9,597 nt of DNA from Bacteroidia bacterium (GTDB lineage Bacteria; Bacteroidota; Bacteroidia; Bacteroidales; Azobacteroidaceae): positions 1-9,597 of the forward strand of contig BNTU01000106.1 in NCBI GenBank assembly GCA_025996835.1, given 5' to 3'. A program made the position numbers and the translations under genes. The notes below the pieces were generated by a model that saw only the letters and a list, made by a program, of their open reading frames with translations, made no database searches and was not told the origin of the DNA. Positions 1 to 6,916 of the stretch are shown one piece after another; the stretch's first letter is position 1, and the number at the start of each line of letters is the position of its first letter.

Positions 1-13
1 GGCAACCATGAAT

Positions 14-41
14 GTACAGACGTGGCGCGCCACGTTTCTAC
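14..41. repeat. Palindromic intergenic element downstream of susC-like gene
   Basis: A perfect 16-base palindrome, ACGTGGCGCGCCACGT, lies at 20-35. Pairing continues outward imperfectly to 14-41, with one C/C mismatch and one G-T pair. It sits about 50 bases after the stop of the minus-strand transporter gene. It could act as a transcription stop or processing hairpin, or be a copy of an interspersed palindromic repeat. There is no clean T tract on either side, so a classical intrinsic terminator is not well supported. Confidence 0.6.
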
Positions 42-91
42 GAATAAATTTTCTAAATGATTTCATATTTCTGATAATTTTAAATTATTAA

Positions 92-3000
92 TTAAAATGA
101 TACTTGCAATCCCACGTTAAACCTCCTGTTAAGCGGATAGCCAAGTCCGTTGCCGCCAAGTTCAGGGTCCCATAATTTGAATGAACTGAACGTAAGCAGA
201 TTTTCGGAGCTGAAGTATATCCGGCAACCTTGCATCCCGATTTTTGCTATTTTCGGGAGGTTGTAGCCGAGCTCTATTGATTTCAGACGCAGGAACGAGC
301 CGTCGCGCAGCCACCAGGTGGACGCAACCGTATTATTGGGCACCTGGTCTATTGACAAGCGGGGCCAGAAAGCATGCACATCGGGATTGGTTTCCGTCCA
401 TGCATTTTCCCCTATGAAGGAAAGCGCATTGCGTCCGCCGGAGAACGGTGAAATAGCATTGGGGTCAATGAAAAATGAAACCCTTGCATTCCCTTGAAAG
501 AAGAAGGAAAAATCGAATTTCTTATATCCCGCCGACAGTCCGAAACCATATTGTATTTCCGGCACTGAGGGATAACCGAGGGGAATCATGTCATTGGGGT
601 CCACTTTTCCGTCACCGTTAATGTCGGCATATTTGATGTCGCCTGCTGCTACTACGCTTGCTGCTCCTACGGCCTGTTCGGGCGCATTTTTTATTTCAAT
701 TGCATCCACAAAGAGCCTTTCGGCGACATAGCCATAGAGTTGATTGATATTGTTTCCCACCTGACTTCGATATTTGTCCTTATAATTCGGCTCGTCCAAT
801 TTAAGGTACTTATTGACGGCATACGTCATGTTTGCCCGTCCGGTGAGCCAGAAATCATTGCTGAAAAATTTCTGATAGTCAATGGAACCGTCAATTCCCT
901 GCGATTGTACCTCGCCGACATTGCCTTGCAATACATCTACTTCCAGACCTGCTGATACAGGGAAATTATTTCTGGGCAAATAAATGTTGCTCCTGTAATC
1001 GCGAAATACATCCGCCTGAATTTTCAGTGCTTCGTCTTTGAAAAAGCCCAATTCCAGCCCCAGGTTATATTTTTCGGACAATTCCCAGGTGATGTCGGGA
1101 TTGGCATAACGAGTGATGGTGTAGCCATTACGTGTATTCTGGAGCATTGAGCCCCACGTATATGGAGTGCCGCCCAGGGAAATATTCGACAGGAAAAAGA
1201 ACCGTTGGTCGCGTGTGGAGATGGCGTCATTGCCCACCTGCCCGTATGTAAATTTCAGTTTCAATAAACTGACGGCTTCTTTCATCGACTCCCAAAACGC
1301 TTCGTTGGAAGCCAACCAGCCGGCACCTATGGAGGGGAAGAAACCGAATTGCTTACTTCCTTCGAACTTTTCGGAACCATTGTAACCGAATGCAAATTCG
1401 GCAAAGTAACGGGTATCGTAATCGTAGGTAACCCTGCCGGAAAGCCCCGCATTCCTTTCGGGCAATGTTTGGTAGATGGAGCCTGATGCACCGCTGGTCA
1501 GCAGGTATTCCTCTGCCATGCCCACAACCATCGCTCCTACGGAATGTTTATCGAATTGGCGGTCCCAGTTCAGCCGTGCTTCGTAATAGTAATGGGTAGT
1601 GGCATCGCGGGTGCCTTCCACCGGTCCAAGAAAAGCTTGCCCGCCGCCGGTGGTGCCGGCAGGGTTGAGGTTCAGCAAGGTGTATTCACCTGTAATCTGA
1701 TTGTAGCTATCGGCTGTATAATAAAACGGGATGTGAGTACGTTTGCTGGAAGACAGTCCCCATGTATTGGCAGAAACTTTTGCCTGAAATTTTAATCCTT
1801 CGGTCAGCATATCCAAATTCTGCAACAATGTAGCCTGTGTGGTGAGCGTATTTTCGTCCCGAGTGTCATATCCCTTCACCATTTCGGCGTACGGATTGGC
1901 GCGGTAACTACCTCCAATTGGCGCAACACTTCCAAACAGGGTGTGCTTTGTATAGCGATTGGCTTCGTCCGGTTCATATACAGCGGGAAAATCCACCGGA
2001 TTGCTACCCATCACATTGTTGAATATCGTGCTTGCCGAGGTGTAGGGTCCGGTATATTTTTCGAAACGTCCCTGAATACGGGTGTCCAATGTAGTGGTTT
2101 TGCTCAGTTTGAAAATGACATTACTCCGCAGGTGGAACCGGTTGATATCAATATTGTTGTTATAATTGTTCCGCCCGTCCACTTTTAGCAACCCGGTTTC
2201 GTTTTCGTATCCTCCGGCAACATAATAGGTAGCCACCGTGCCTCCGCCAGAAACGTTCAGGTTGGCTTTGGTATTGGTGGTCTGCTGTTTGAACAGCGCA
2301 TCGTACCAGTTGATATTGGGATAAATCATCGGATTTTCTCCCCGCGAGGTGGAATAGATTTTCTGCTCGCTATAATATGGTGTCGCACCGGGGCTGCGGG
2401 ATAGCTGTGTTTGATTGTACAAACGCATATAAGCCACCCCGTCCATCAGTTCAGGCAGTTTTGTGGGTGTAGTCACATTGACATCCACCCGCGCATTGAT
2501 TTTTGCAGGACCCTCACGTCCCGCTTTGGTGGATACCAGAATGATACCGTTGGCACCTCGTGCACCGTACAGCACGGTTGCCGAAGCATCTTTCAACACA
2601 GAGAAACTCTCAATGTCGTCGGGCTGAATGCGGGCAAGGTCGTCGGTGGTCGCCTCAAAGCCGTCAATAAGAATCAACGGGTCTGTTTTGTAGCCGAAAG
2701 TAGTAACGCCGCGCACAAAGAACTTGGCATTGTCATTGCCCGGTTCACCCGTTGTTTGGTAGGAGATAACTCCCGGAATCTTCCCTGCAAAAGCGGTGGT
2801 AAGATTGGAGGAAGGCACCCGCAGGTCGGAGGCTTTGATGGTCTCAATGGAGGCAATCACGCTGCTCTTCTTCTGCTTGCCGAAAGCGACCACAGTCACT
2901 TCGTCCAACTCATTCGCCTTGGGCTTGAGCGGAATCACAAAACTCGCCTTGTCGCCCACCGCCACAGTGTAGACGTCATAGCCCAAAAAAGAAACTTCCA

Positions 3001-3226
3001 AAACATCCGTCGGCGAAACGTCTATTTTGAATGAACCATCCACGTCGGTCACTACTCCACGAGAGCTCCCTTTGATGGTGATGGTGGAACCGGGGACTCC
3101 AACTCCGTCTTCGTCGTACACAAAACCGGTAACGGTCTTCGTCCCTGACGAGGGAATCGCCACCTCAATAATCTGCGCCGCCTCTTGCGGTGCCTCATGC
3201 GCTGTTTCAGCGCGAACGCTTCGCAC
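92..3226 (-). CDS. SusC/RagA family TonB-linked outer membrane transporter (body; probably phase-variable)
   Basis: This is a TonB-dependent beta-barrel that, by family, imports glycans, peptides or other nutrients across the outer membrane, usually with a SusD-type lipoprotein. Residues are counted from the GTG at 3226. About 30-106 is a carboxypeptidase D regulatory-like domain (TVTGFVYDEDGVGVPG, then VSFLGYD). About 107-116 is a DEVTVVAFG TonB-box-like stretch. About 113-237 is the plug, ending in the SusC signature LYGARGANGIILVSTKAG. The barrel follows and ends in NVGLQVSF with the usual terminal Phe. The 1044 codons are unbroken and normal for the family. The GTG is not a convincing start, because it falls in the last base of a G tract and leaves out the signal peptide. 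The natural start is probably the ATG at 3308-3306, joined in frame when the tract has 11 or 14 Gs. No susD is visible before the window edge, and the substrate cannot be told. Confidence 0.93.
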   Translation of the reverse strand: MRSVRAETAHEAPQEAAQIIEVAIPSSGTKTVTGFVYDEDGVGVPGSTITIKGSSRGVVTDVDGSFKIDVSPTDVLEVSFLGYDVYTVAVGDKASFVIPLKPKANELDEVTVVAFGKQKKSSVIASIETIKASDLRVPSSNLTTAFAGKIPGVISYQTTGEPGNDNAKFFVRGVTTFGYKTDPLILIDGFEATTDDLARIQPDDIESFSVLKDASATVLYGARGANGIILVSTKAGREGPAKINARVDVNVTTPTKLPELMDGVAYMRLYNQTQLSRSPGATPYYSEQKIYSTSRGENPMIYPNINWYDALFKQQTTNTKANLNVSGGGTVATYYVAGGYENETGLLKVDGRNNYNNNIDINRFHLRSNVIFKLSKTTTLDTRIQGRFEKYTGPYTSASTIFNNVMGSNPVDFPAVYEPDEANRYTKHTLFGSVAPIGGSYRANPYAEMVKGYDTRDENTLTTQATLLQNLDMLTEGLKFQAKVSANTWGLSSSKRTHIPFYYTADSYNQITGEYTLLNLNPAGTTGGGQAFLGPVEGTRDATTHYYYEARLNWDRQFDKHSVGAMVVGMAEEYLLTSGASGSIYQTLPERNAGLSGRVTYDYDTRYFAEFAFGYNGSEKFEGSKQFGFFPSIGAGWLASNEAFWESMKEAVSLLKLKFTYGQVGNDAISTRDQRFFFLSNISLGGTPYTWGSMLQNTRNGYTITRYANPDITWELSEKYNLGLELGFFKDEALKIQADVFRDYRSNIYLPRNNFPVSAGLEVDVLQGNVGEVQSQGIDGSIDYQKFFSNDFWLTGRANMTYAVNKYLKLDEPNYKDKYRSQVGNNINQLYGYVAERLFVDAIEIKNAPEQAVGAASVVAAGDIKYADINGDGKVDPNDMIPLGYPSVPEIQYGFGLSAGYKKFDFSFFFQGNARVSFFIDPNAISPFSGGRNALSFIGENAWTETNPDVHAFWPRLSIDQVPNNTVASTWWLRDGSFLRLKSIELGYNLPKIAKIGMQGCRIYFSSENLLTFSSFKLWDPELGGNGLGYPLNRRFNVGLQVSF

Positions 3227-3308
3227 CCCCCCCCCCCAAGAGAATGCTACTTAACAACAAACCTTTTACAAAGTTTGCAAACTTTTTGTTTTTACACTTT
3301 TTCTTCAT
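3207..3308 (-). other. Signal-peptide leader of the SusC-like gene, out of frame as printed
   Basis: From the ATG at 3308-3306 the frame reads MKKKCKNKKFANFVKGLLL, then SSILL and glycines from the G tract. This is a Lys-rich n-region and a hydrophobic core, as in a Sec signal peptide. With the printed 12 Gs it continues GAKRSR and stops at TGA 3209-3207, giving 33 residues. Loss of one G, or gain of two, joins it to the transporter frame, with a plausible signal peptidase I site after VRA (RSVRA, then ETAHEA). The second SusC-like gene has nearly the same leader, which supports this as the real start. Confidence 0.8.
3226..3237 (-). repeat. Homopolymeric G tract (12 G) in the signal-peptide coding region
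   Basis: Twelve Cs on the plus strand are twelve Gs in the coding sense, placed after the CTC TTG codons of the leader. Tracts this long slip readily during replication. In this gene 11 or 14 Gs give a full-length exported transporter, while 12 gives early termination. The exact count in an assembly may be a consensus of mixed reads or a sequencing error. Confidence 0.85.
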
Positions 3309-3345
3309 AAAATCTAATTTTAATGTTTATACCAAAATTTGTTGT

Positions 3346-3366
3346 GAACTGCCACTATGACAATTC
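3346..3366 (-). promoter_or_regulatory. 5'UTR hairpin or dyad of the SusC-like gene
   Basis: On the minus strand GAATTG, a 9-base loop and CAGTTC can form a 6-bp stem with one G-U pair. It begins just after the predicted transcription start. The second SusC-like gene has the same element with a perfect GAATTG/CAATTC stem and the same loop length, so pairing is kept although the sequence differs. It could be an mRNA-stabilising 5' hairpin or a protein-binding dyad. Confidence 0.5.
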
Positions 3367-3371
3367 GGCGG

Positions 3372-3401
3372 CAAAGGTAGAGAATGTTTTTTAATAAACA
3401 A
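3372..3401 (-). promoter_or_regulatory. Bacteroidota-type promoter of the SusC-like gene
   Basis: On the minus strand, TTG (3401-3399), 19 bases and TACCTTTG (3379-3372) match the Bacteroidota housekeeping consensus (-33 TTG/TTTG, -7 TAnnTTTG) with ideal spacing. Transcription would start near 3367, giving a 5'UTR of about 60 nt before the ATG at 3308. Confidence 0.8.
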
Positions 3402-3460
3402 TAGGTTTTCTAAACTTTAACACTTCATTGTGTTAATGTTTGTTAATTTCGTTATTATCG

Positions 3461-3483
3461 TCATTGCGGGCTTGACCCGCAAT
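3461..3483. repeat. REP-like palindromic repeat downstream of gpmI
   Basis: ATTGCGGG, CTTGA, CCCGCAAT form a perfect 8-bp stem with a 5-base loop at 3463-3483, starting 11 bases past the gpmI stop. Degenerate or partial copies occur at 7378-7388, 9137-9155 and, inverted, 9246-9260, so this is an interspersed element. Here it may also help end gpmI transcription. Confidence 0.7.
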
Positions 3484-3493
3484 CCCCTGAAAA

Positions 3494-5023
3494 TCAATTT
3501 TTTATTAAGTTTGTTCCTGTCATCTCTTTTGGTTGCTCCAAGCCCAAAATATGCAGGATGCTGGGGGCTACGTCTGCCAGTTTGCCGTTTTCGACCTCTG
3601 CGTTTTTGTTTTCGGACACATAGATGCATGGCACCGGATTCAGGGAATGTGCCGTGTTGGGCGTGCCGTCGTCGTTGATGGCGTAGTCGGCGTTGCCGTG
3701 GTCGGCTATGATGATTGCCTCATAGTCGTTGGCTTTGGCGGCTTCGATGGTGGCTTTCAGGCAGGCATCGACTGCTACGACGGCTTTTTCAATCGCGCTG
3801 TAAATGCCTGTGTGACCTACCATGTCGCCGTTGGCGTAGTTTACCACGATGAAATCGAACTTTTGCGATTGGATGGCTTTCACCAAATTGTCTTTCACTT
3901 CGTAGGCAGACATTTCCGGTTGCAGGTCGTAGGTTGCCACTTTCGGACTTGCCACGAGGATGCGCTCCTCGCCGTCGAAGGGGGCTTCGCGACCGCCGTT
4001 GAAAAAGAACGTCACGTGGGCGTATTTCTCCGTTTCGGCGGTGTGCAATTGTGTTAGCCCTTTACTTGAAAGGAACTCACCTAATGTGTTGGTTACGTTG
4101 TCTTTATCGAACAAAATATGCACATTTTTGAAACTTGCATCATAAGGTGTCATCGTGAAATATTGCAGGTTAGGGATGGTGTGCATCTTCTGCTCAGGCA
4201 TCTCCTGCTGCGACAGTACCACAGTCAATTCCTTGGCGCGGTCGTTGCGATAGTTGAAGAAAATTACCACATCGCCGTCCTGAATCACGGTGAGGGGTTT
4301 TCCGCCTTTCGTGCAGACGATTGGCTTGATAAATTCGTCCGTCAAACCATCGCGATAGGATTTTTCTACTGCGGCAACGGGATTTTCGGTTGCCTCCCCT
4401 ACCCCACTCACAAGCAGGTCGTAGGCTTCCTTCACGCGCTCCCAACGTTTGTCGCGGTCCATCGCATAGTAGCGACCGATGACCGAGGCGATGTGTCCGG
4501 TGGAGGTTTTCAGATGGGCCTCCAACTCTTTCAGAAAGCCTGCGCCGCTTTTGGGGTCGGTGTCGCGACCGTCCATAAAGCAGTGTATAAACGTTTTTTC
4601 GATGCCATACGTCTTGCTGATGTCGGTGAGTTTCAGCAGGTGCTCCAGCGAACTGTGCACGCCGCCGTTGGAAACAAGCCCCATCAGGTGTATCTGTTTG
4701 TCGTTTTCCTTAGCGTAAGTGTAGGCACGCTTGATTTCCTCGTTTTCCAAAATCGTGTTGTCGCGACACGCCTTATTGATTTTCACAAGGTCTTGATACA
4801 CAACACGTCCGGCACCGATATTGAGGTGTCCCACTTCCGAATTGCCCATTTGTCCGTCGGGCAACCCCACGTTTTCGCCGGAGGCTTGCAACTGCGAATT
4901 GGGATATGTTTTCAACAACTCGTCCCAATAAGGTGTTGGTGTAGAGGAGATTACGTCGCGCTTCGTGCGGTCGCCAAAACCCCAACCGTCGAGGATAACC
5001 AATAATGCTTTCTTCTTTGACAT
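3494..5023 (-). CDS. gpmI: 2,3-bisphosphoglycerate-independent phosphoglycerate mutase
   Basis: This cytoplasmic glycolysis and gluconeogenesis enzyme interconverts 3- and 2-phosphoglycerate through a phosphoserine intermediate, using two divalent metal ions (usually Mn). It belongs to the alkaline phosphatase superfamily. Family hallmarks are all present: [11 protein letters not shown] with metal ligand Asp12; [14 protein letters not shown] with the catalytic Ser62; [14 protein letters not shown] and [15 protein letters not shown] in the phosphotransferase insert; and ADHGNAD (Asp441, His442) followed by TAHS (His459) near the C-terminus. The length of 509 residues is normal. The start is fixed by the [16 protein letters not shown]-terminus typical of Bacteroidales GpmI and by the lack of an upstream in-frame start before the promoter. 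It is monocistronic and divergent from the YtxH-like gene. Confidence 0.98.
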   Translation of the reverse strand: MSKKKALLVILDGWGFGDRTKRDVISSTPTPYWDELLKTYPNSQLQASGENVGLPDGQMGNSEVGHLNIGAGRVVYQDLVKINKACRDNTILENEEIKRAYTYAKENDKQIHLMGLVSNGGVHSSLEHLLKLTDISKTYGIEKTFIHCFMDGRDTDPKSGAGFLKELEAHLKTSTGHIASVIGRYYAMDRDKRWERVKEAYDLLVSGVGEATENPVAAVEKSYRDGLTDEFIKPIVCTKGGKPLTVIQDGDVVIFFNYRNDRAKELTVVLSQQEMPEQKMHTIPNLQYFTMTPYDASFKNVHILFDKDNVTNTLGEFLSSKGLTQLHTAETEKYAHVTFFFNGGREAPFDGEERILVASPKVATYDLQPEMSAYEVKDNLVKAIQSQKFDFIVVNYANGDMVGHTGIYSAIEKAVVAVDACLKATIEAAKANDYEAIIIADHGNADYAINDDGTPNTAHSLNPVPCIYVSENKNAEVENGKLADVAPSILHILGLEQPKEMTGTNLIKN

Positions 5024-5054
5024 TATATATATACTTTAAATTTCAATTCGGGCA

Positions 5055-5062
5055 CAAAAGTA
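5055..5062 (-). promoter_or_regulatory. Probable -7 element of the gpmI promoter
   Basis: CAAAAGTA on the plus strand is TACTTTTG on the minus strand, matching TAnnTTTG about 32 bases before the gpmI ATG. I see no good TTG at the expected -33 position; that side is a T/A-rich run. The assignment rests on the -7 box and its position. Confidence 0.55.
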
Positions 5063-5105
5063 CAATTTTTTTTTGTTTTTTGCGTGCTATCTCAATTTTT
5101 TTGCC

Positions 5106-5113
5106 TAACTTTG
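5106..5113 (+). promoter_or_regulatory. Probable -7 element for the YtxH-like/ruvC run
   Basis: TAACTTTG matches TAnnTTTG, 23 bases before the ATG at 5137. The closest upstream TTG (5080-5082) is 23 bases away, longer than the usual 19-21, so the -33 box is uncertain. Together with the gpmI box it forms a compact divergent promoter region. Confidence 0.6.
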
Positions 5114-5136
5114 TAAAAATTAAAAAATTAGACGGT

Positions 5137-5394
5137 ATGAAAAATTCGGAATTGTTTATTGGGCTGGGCGTAGGGATAATCTTGGGCGCAGCTATTGGAG
5201 CCTATTTGGCGAGTGATGATGAGGTGAAAACGGAGTTGGTGGACAAGGTCAAGGACATAGTCAAGGGCAAAATGGACACCGCCAAAGAGAAACTCAGCCA
5301 ACTGGCAAGTGCGGGCGTTGAGGGGCTTGTTACTTCGGCGGCTTCGGTTGCTTCGGATGCTTCGGCTAAATCTGTTAAAACTGCCAAATCATGA
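5137..5394 (+). CDS. YtxH-like small membrane-anchored protein
   Basis: This 85-residue protein has one N-terminal membrane segment, about residues 5-25 (LFIGLGVGIILGAAIGAYLA). An acidic/basic amphipathic helix follows (DEVKTELVDKVKDIVKGKM), then an Ala/Ser-rich tail with repeated VASDASA-type motifs. This is the layout of YtxH/YqjD-like proteins: a glycine-rich transmembrane helix followed by a soluble helical tail. The start at 5137 is preferred over upstream in-frame starts because it begins right at the membrane segment and lies 23 bases after a TAnnTTTG box. Its TGA overlaps the next ATG as ATGA, so the two are very likely translationally coupled. By family it probably has an envelope or stress role, but no biochemical function can be assigned. 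Confidence 0.85.
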   Translation: MKNSELFIGLGVGIILGAAIGAYLASDDEVKTELVDKVKDIVKGKMDTAKEKLSQLASAGVEGLVTSAASVASDASAKSVKTAKS

Positions 5395-5750
5395 ATCGGG
5401 ACTACAAACTTGGGGATATTGCATCCTGCATCAAGAACGACCTCATCGAGTTAGGGGTTACAAAATTGCAACTGCTTAAATTGCAGGGGTTTGAGAAATT
5501 GTCGCGCATCGGGGCGTTGCTTCTTTGGAACATCATCGTGATTTTTCTGGCGTTTTTTGCTTCGCTGTTCGCATTCATCGCGTTGGGCTTTTGGTTCAGC
5601 GACTTGGTGGGCAATTTTGCGGGCGGTTTTGCGTTAGTACTGTTGCTCTATGTGGGCATCTTTGGAATTTTATTTGTCTTCCGAAACGCCATTTGCACCG
5701 GTTTTCAAAATAAATTCCTGAGAGAATTAGAGCAAGAGTTTAGAGTTTAG
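5391..5750 (+). CDS. Two-helix membrane protein, holin superfamily III/YqjE-like
   Basis: This protein of 119 residues has a soluble N-terminal helix (about 1-40, IKNDLIELGVTKLQLLKLQ). Two hydrophobic segments follow, at about 43-70 (LLLWNIIVIFLAFFASLFAF onward) and 75-97, and then a short charged tail. This is the size and topology of the YqjE/Holin-X family. Those proteins are often named phage holins, but in bacterial chromosomes they commonly sit beside a YtxH/YqjD-like gene, as here. The pair plus the following small gene resembles the E. coli yqjD-yqjE-yqjK order (inference from size, topology and order, not alignment). The last residues (EFRV) and the TAG stop are encoded by a heptamer tandem repeat, so repeat length changes could alter the C-terminus. 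Confidence 0.82.
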   Translation: MNRDYKLGDIASCIKNDLIELGVTKLQLLKLQGFEKLSRIGALLLWNIIVIFLAFFASLFAFIALGFWFSDLVGNFAGGFALVLLLYVGIFGILFVFRNAICTGFQNKFLRELEQEFRV

Positions 5751-5791
5751 AGTGTAGAGTTTGGAGTTTAGAGTTTAGAGTTTAGAGTTTA
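5736..5791 (+). repeat. GAGTTTA heptamer tandem repeat (8 units)
   Basis: Eight consecutive 7-base units occupy 56 bases. Six are exact GAGTTTA and two are variants (GAGTGTA at 5750 and GAGTTTG at 5757). The first two units code for the last residues and stop codon of the holin-like gene, and the rest fill the spacer before the next gene. Because 7 is not a multiple of 3, insertion of units before the stop would change the reading frame, although a stop recurs quickly in the repeat. Confidence 0.95.
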
Positions 5792-5814
5792 AGAATAACT
5801 TTTGTGTTTTTATT

Positions 5815-6051
5815 ATGGGTAACAAAAAATTAACACCTTTGGAGTTGTTAAAGCGGCAGGAGGCTCGCTTGTTAGCGGATGCAAACGCTTTGACGGTGGA
5901 TATAAAAGACAATTGGGGCTATCTTTGCAGCCACCCCGGTCCATTATTGGCGGGTGCGGCAAAAGATGCCGTACATGCCGCCGTGGGTGCCGCCGGTCCG
6001 GCAATCATCAGTTTTTTGGTAGAGCAAGCAATAAAACGGTTGTGGAAATAA
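5815..6051 (+). CDS. Small conserved-looking protein of unknown function
   Basis: I do not recognise this 78-residue protein. The N-terminal half is charged and helical ([20 protein letters not shown]), containing a short [17 protein letters not shown] motif. The C-terminal half is an Ala/Gly-rich hydrophobic stretch (about 47-72), too weak and broken to be a sure membrane helix, ending in a basic tail RLWK. It follows two small membrane protein genes on the same strand and its end overlaps the probable ruvC start, so it is probably expressed with them. By position it could be a YqjK-like third partner of the YtxH-like and holin-like proteins, but that is only gene-order inference. Confidence 0.7.
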   Translation: MGNKKLTPLELLKRQEARLLADANALTVDIKDNWGYLCSHPGPLLAGAAKDAVHAAVGAAGPAIISFLVEQAIKRLWK

Positions 6052-6614
6052 TCAAGGATAAAATTATCATGGGCATCGACCCGGGCACCAATGTGATGGG
6101 CTACGGTTTGCTGCAAATCACCAACAACAAGCCTGCGTTGCTGACAATGGGCGTGCTGATGCTCGAAAAATACGACAGCCACTATTTGCGGTTGCTGCGA
6201 ATTTTTGAGCGTGTCATCAGCCTGATTGATGATTTTTTGCCTGACGAGTTGGCAATTGAAGCCCCGTTTTTTGGCAAAAATGTACAAAGTATGCTCAAAC
6301 TTGGACGTGCTCAGGGGGTGGCGATGGCGGCAGCACTCAGTCGCGACATCCCCATTTTTGAATACGCCCCGCTGAAAATCAAAATGGCAATCACAGGCAC
6401 CGGAACAGCCACCAAAGAGCAAGTGTCATACATGCTGCAAAAGTATTTGAAAATCCCAAAAGAAAATCTCCTGCCGCAGTTGGACGCCACCGATGCCGTA
6501 GCAGCAGCCCTCTGCCACCATTTTCAAGGCACTCGCCCGCAGTCAGAAAAGCATTACAGCGGCTGGAAAGATTTCATCGCAAAGAATGAGAAGCGGGTGA
6601 AAAATACGCGTTAA
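6042..6614 (+). CDS. ruvC: Crossover junction endodeoxyribonuclease RuvC
   Basis: RuvC is the Holliday junction resolvase. A dimer with the RuvAB motor nicks two strands of the four-way junction during recombination and repair. All four acidic catalytic residues of the RNase H-like fold are visible: Asp13 (GIDPGT), Glu73 ([11 protein letters not shown]), and Asp148 and Asp151 ([14 protein letters not shown]). The basic stretch KLGRAQG after the second motif is also typical. I prefer the GTG at 6042 (190 residues). The conserved first strand KIIMGIDPG starts before the only nearby ATG (6069), and a start at 6069 would cut that strand. With the GTG start the gene overlaps the stop of the upstream small gene by 10 bases, suggesting coupling. 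Its TAA lies in a TTAA shared with the stop of the convergent nucleotidyltransferase gene. Confidence 0.95.
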   Translation: MEIIKDKIIMGIDPGTNVMGYGLLQITNNKPALLTMGVLMLEKYDSHYLRLLRIFERVISLIDDFLPDELAIEAPFFGKNVQSMLKLGRAQGVAMAAALSRDIPIFEYAPLKIKMAITGTGTATKEQVSYMLQKYLKIPKENLLPQLDATDAVAAALCHHFQGTRPQSEKHYSGWKDFIAKNEKRVKNTR

Positions 6615-6916
6615 GTTATCTCGCACCCATACTTCAAAACCTCGTATGCGAGCGGGTCTTGTGGTGTAAATTCGCTTTCGCGGAATGCGTGCGGCTCAAT
6701 GCTAAGATCAATTTCGCGACGCAACCGCATAAGTTCCAGCTCGCGGTCAAAGTCGTTTTCGTAGTCGCCAAAAATAACGGCAAGGTCAATGTCGCTGTCC
6801 TCGTGGTAGTTGCCCTTGGCATACGAGCCAAACAAAAAGACTCTGCCTGACCCATAATGCGTCCGCACGGCCTGTGCATATTGCCGCGCAACATTTATAG
6901 CCTCGTTTTTATCCAT
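6611..6916 (-). CDS. MNT-type minimal nucleotidyltransferase (MntA-like), partner of the HEPN gene
   Basis: This is a 101-residue single-domain nucleotidyltransferase of the Pol-beta superfamily. The motif [21 protein letters not shown] has the Gly30-Ser31 pair and the metal-binding Asp42 and Asp44, and a third acid is at Asp70 (REIDLSIEP). The C-terminal EVLKYGCEI is usual in this group. In studied HEPN/MNT modules the enzyme transfers AMP to the HEPN toxin and silences it, so the likely role is antitoxin. It overlaps the end of the HEPN gene by 22 bases and is translated second, consistent with a two-gene module. All catalytic residues are kept, so it looks active. Confidence 0.9.
   Translation of the reverse strand: MDKNEAINVARQYAQAVRTHYGSGRVFLFGSYAKGNYHEDSDIDLAVIFGDYENDFDRELELMRLRREIDLSIEPHAFRESEFTPQDPLAYEVLKYGCEIT

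Larger units (their letters stand above)
3122..3421 (-). repeat. 5' cassette shared (inverted) with the second SusC-like gene
   Basis: Read on the minus strand, this stretch of promoter, 5'UTR, leader, G tract and the first mature codons closely matches 9299-9597 on the plus strand. Long identical runs include the CCTTTGCCGCCGAATTGTCAT segment just after the promoter and the ATTATTGAGGTGGCGATTCC segment in the mature region. The two copies lie in inverted orientation about 6 kb apart. Confidence 0.85.

Noticed and set aside
1..9. Possible minus-strand start codon of a downstream susD-like gene (ATG at 9-7)
   Set aside because: Only three codons are inside the window, which cannot support a gene call.
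2411..3034. Plus-strand open frame of 207 codons opposite the transporter
   Set aside because: It is antisense to well-conserved plug and barrel sequence and has no recognisable domain or promoter.
3430..3678. Plus-strand open frame containing VIAGLTRNPL
   Set aside because: The motif is the REP-like palindrome read as protein, and the rest is antisense to gpmI.
4118..5005. Long plus-strand open frame of 295 codons opposite gpmI
   Set aside because: It is antisense to a clear gpmI, has no family motifs and is rich in His, Val and Phe as expected from a complementary frame.
5391..5750. Prophage remnant, based on a holin-like protein
   Set aside because: No endolysin or other phage gene is near. 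The family is common in bacterial chromosomes beside YtxH/YqjD-like genes.
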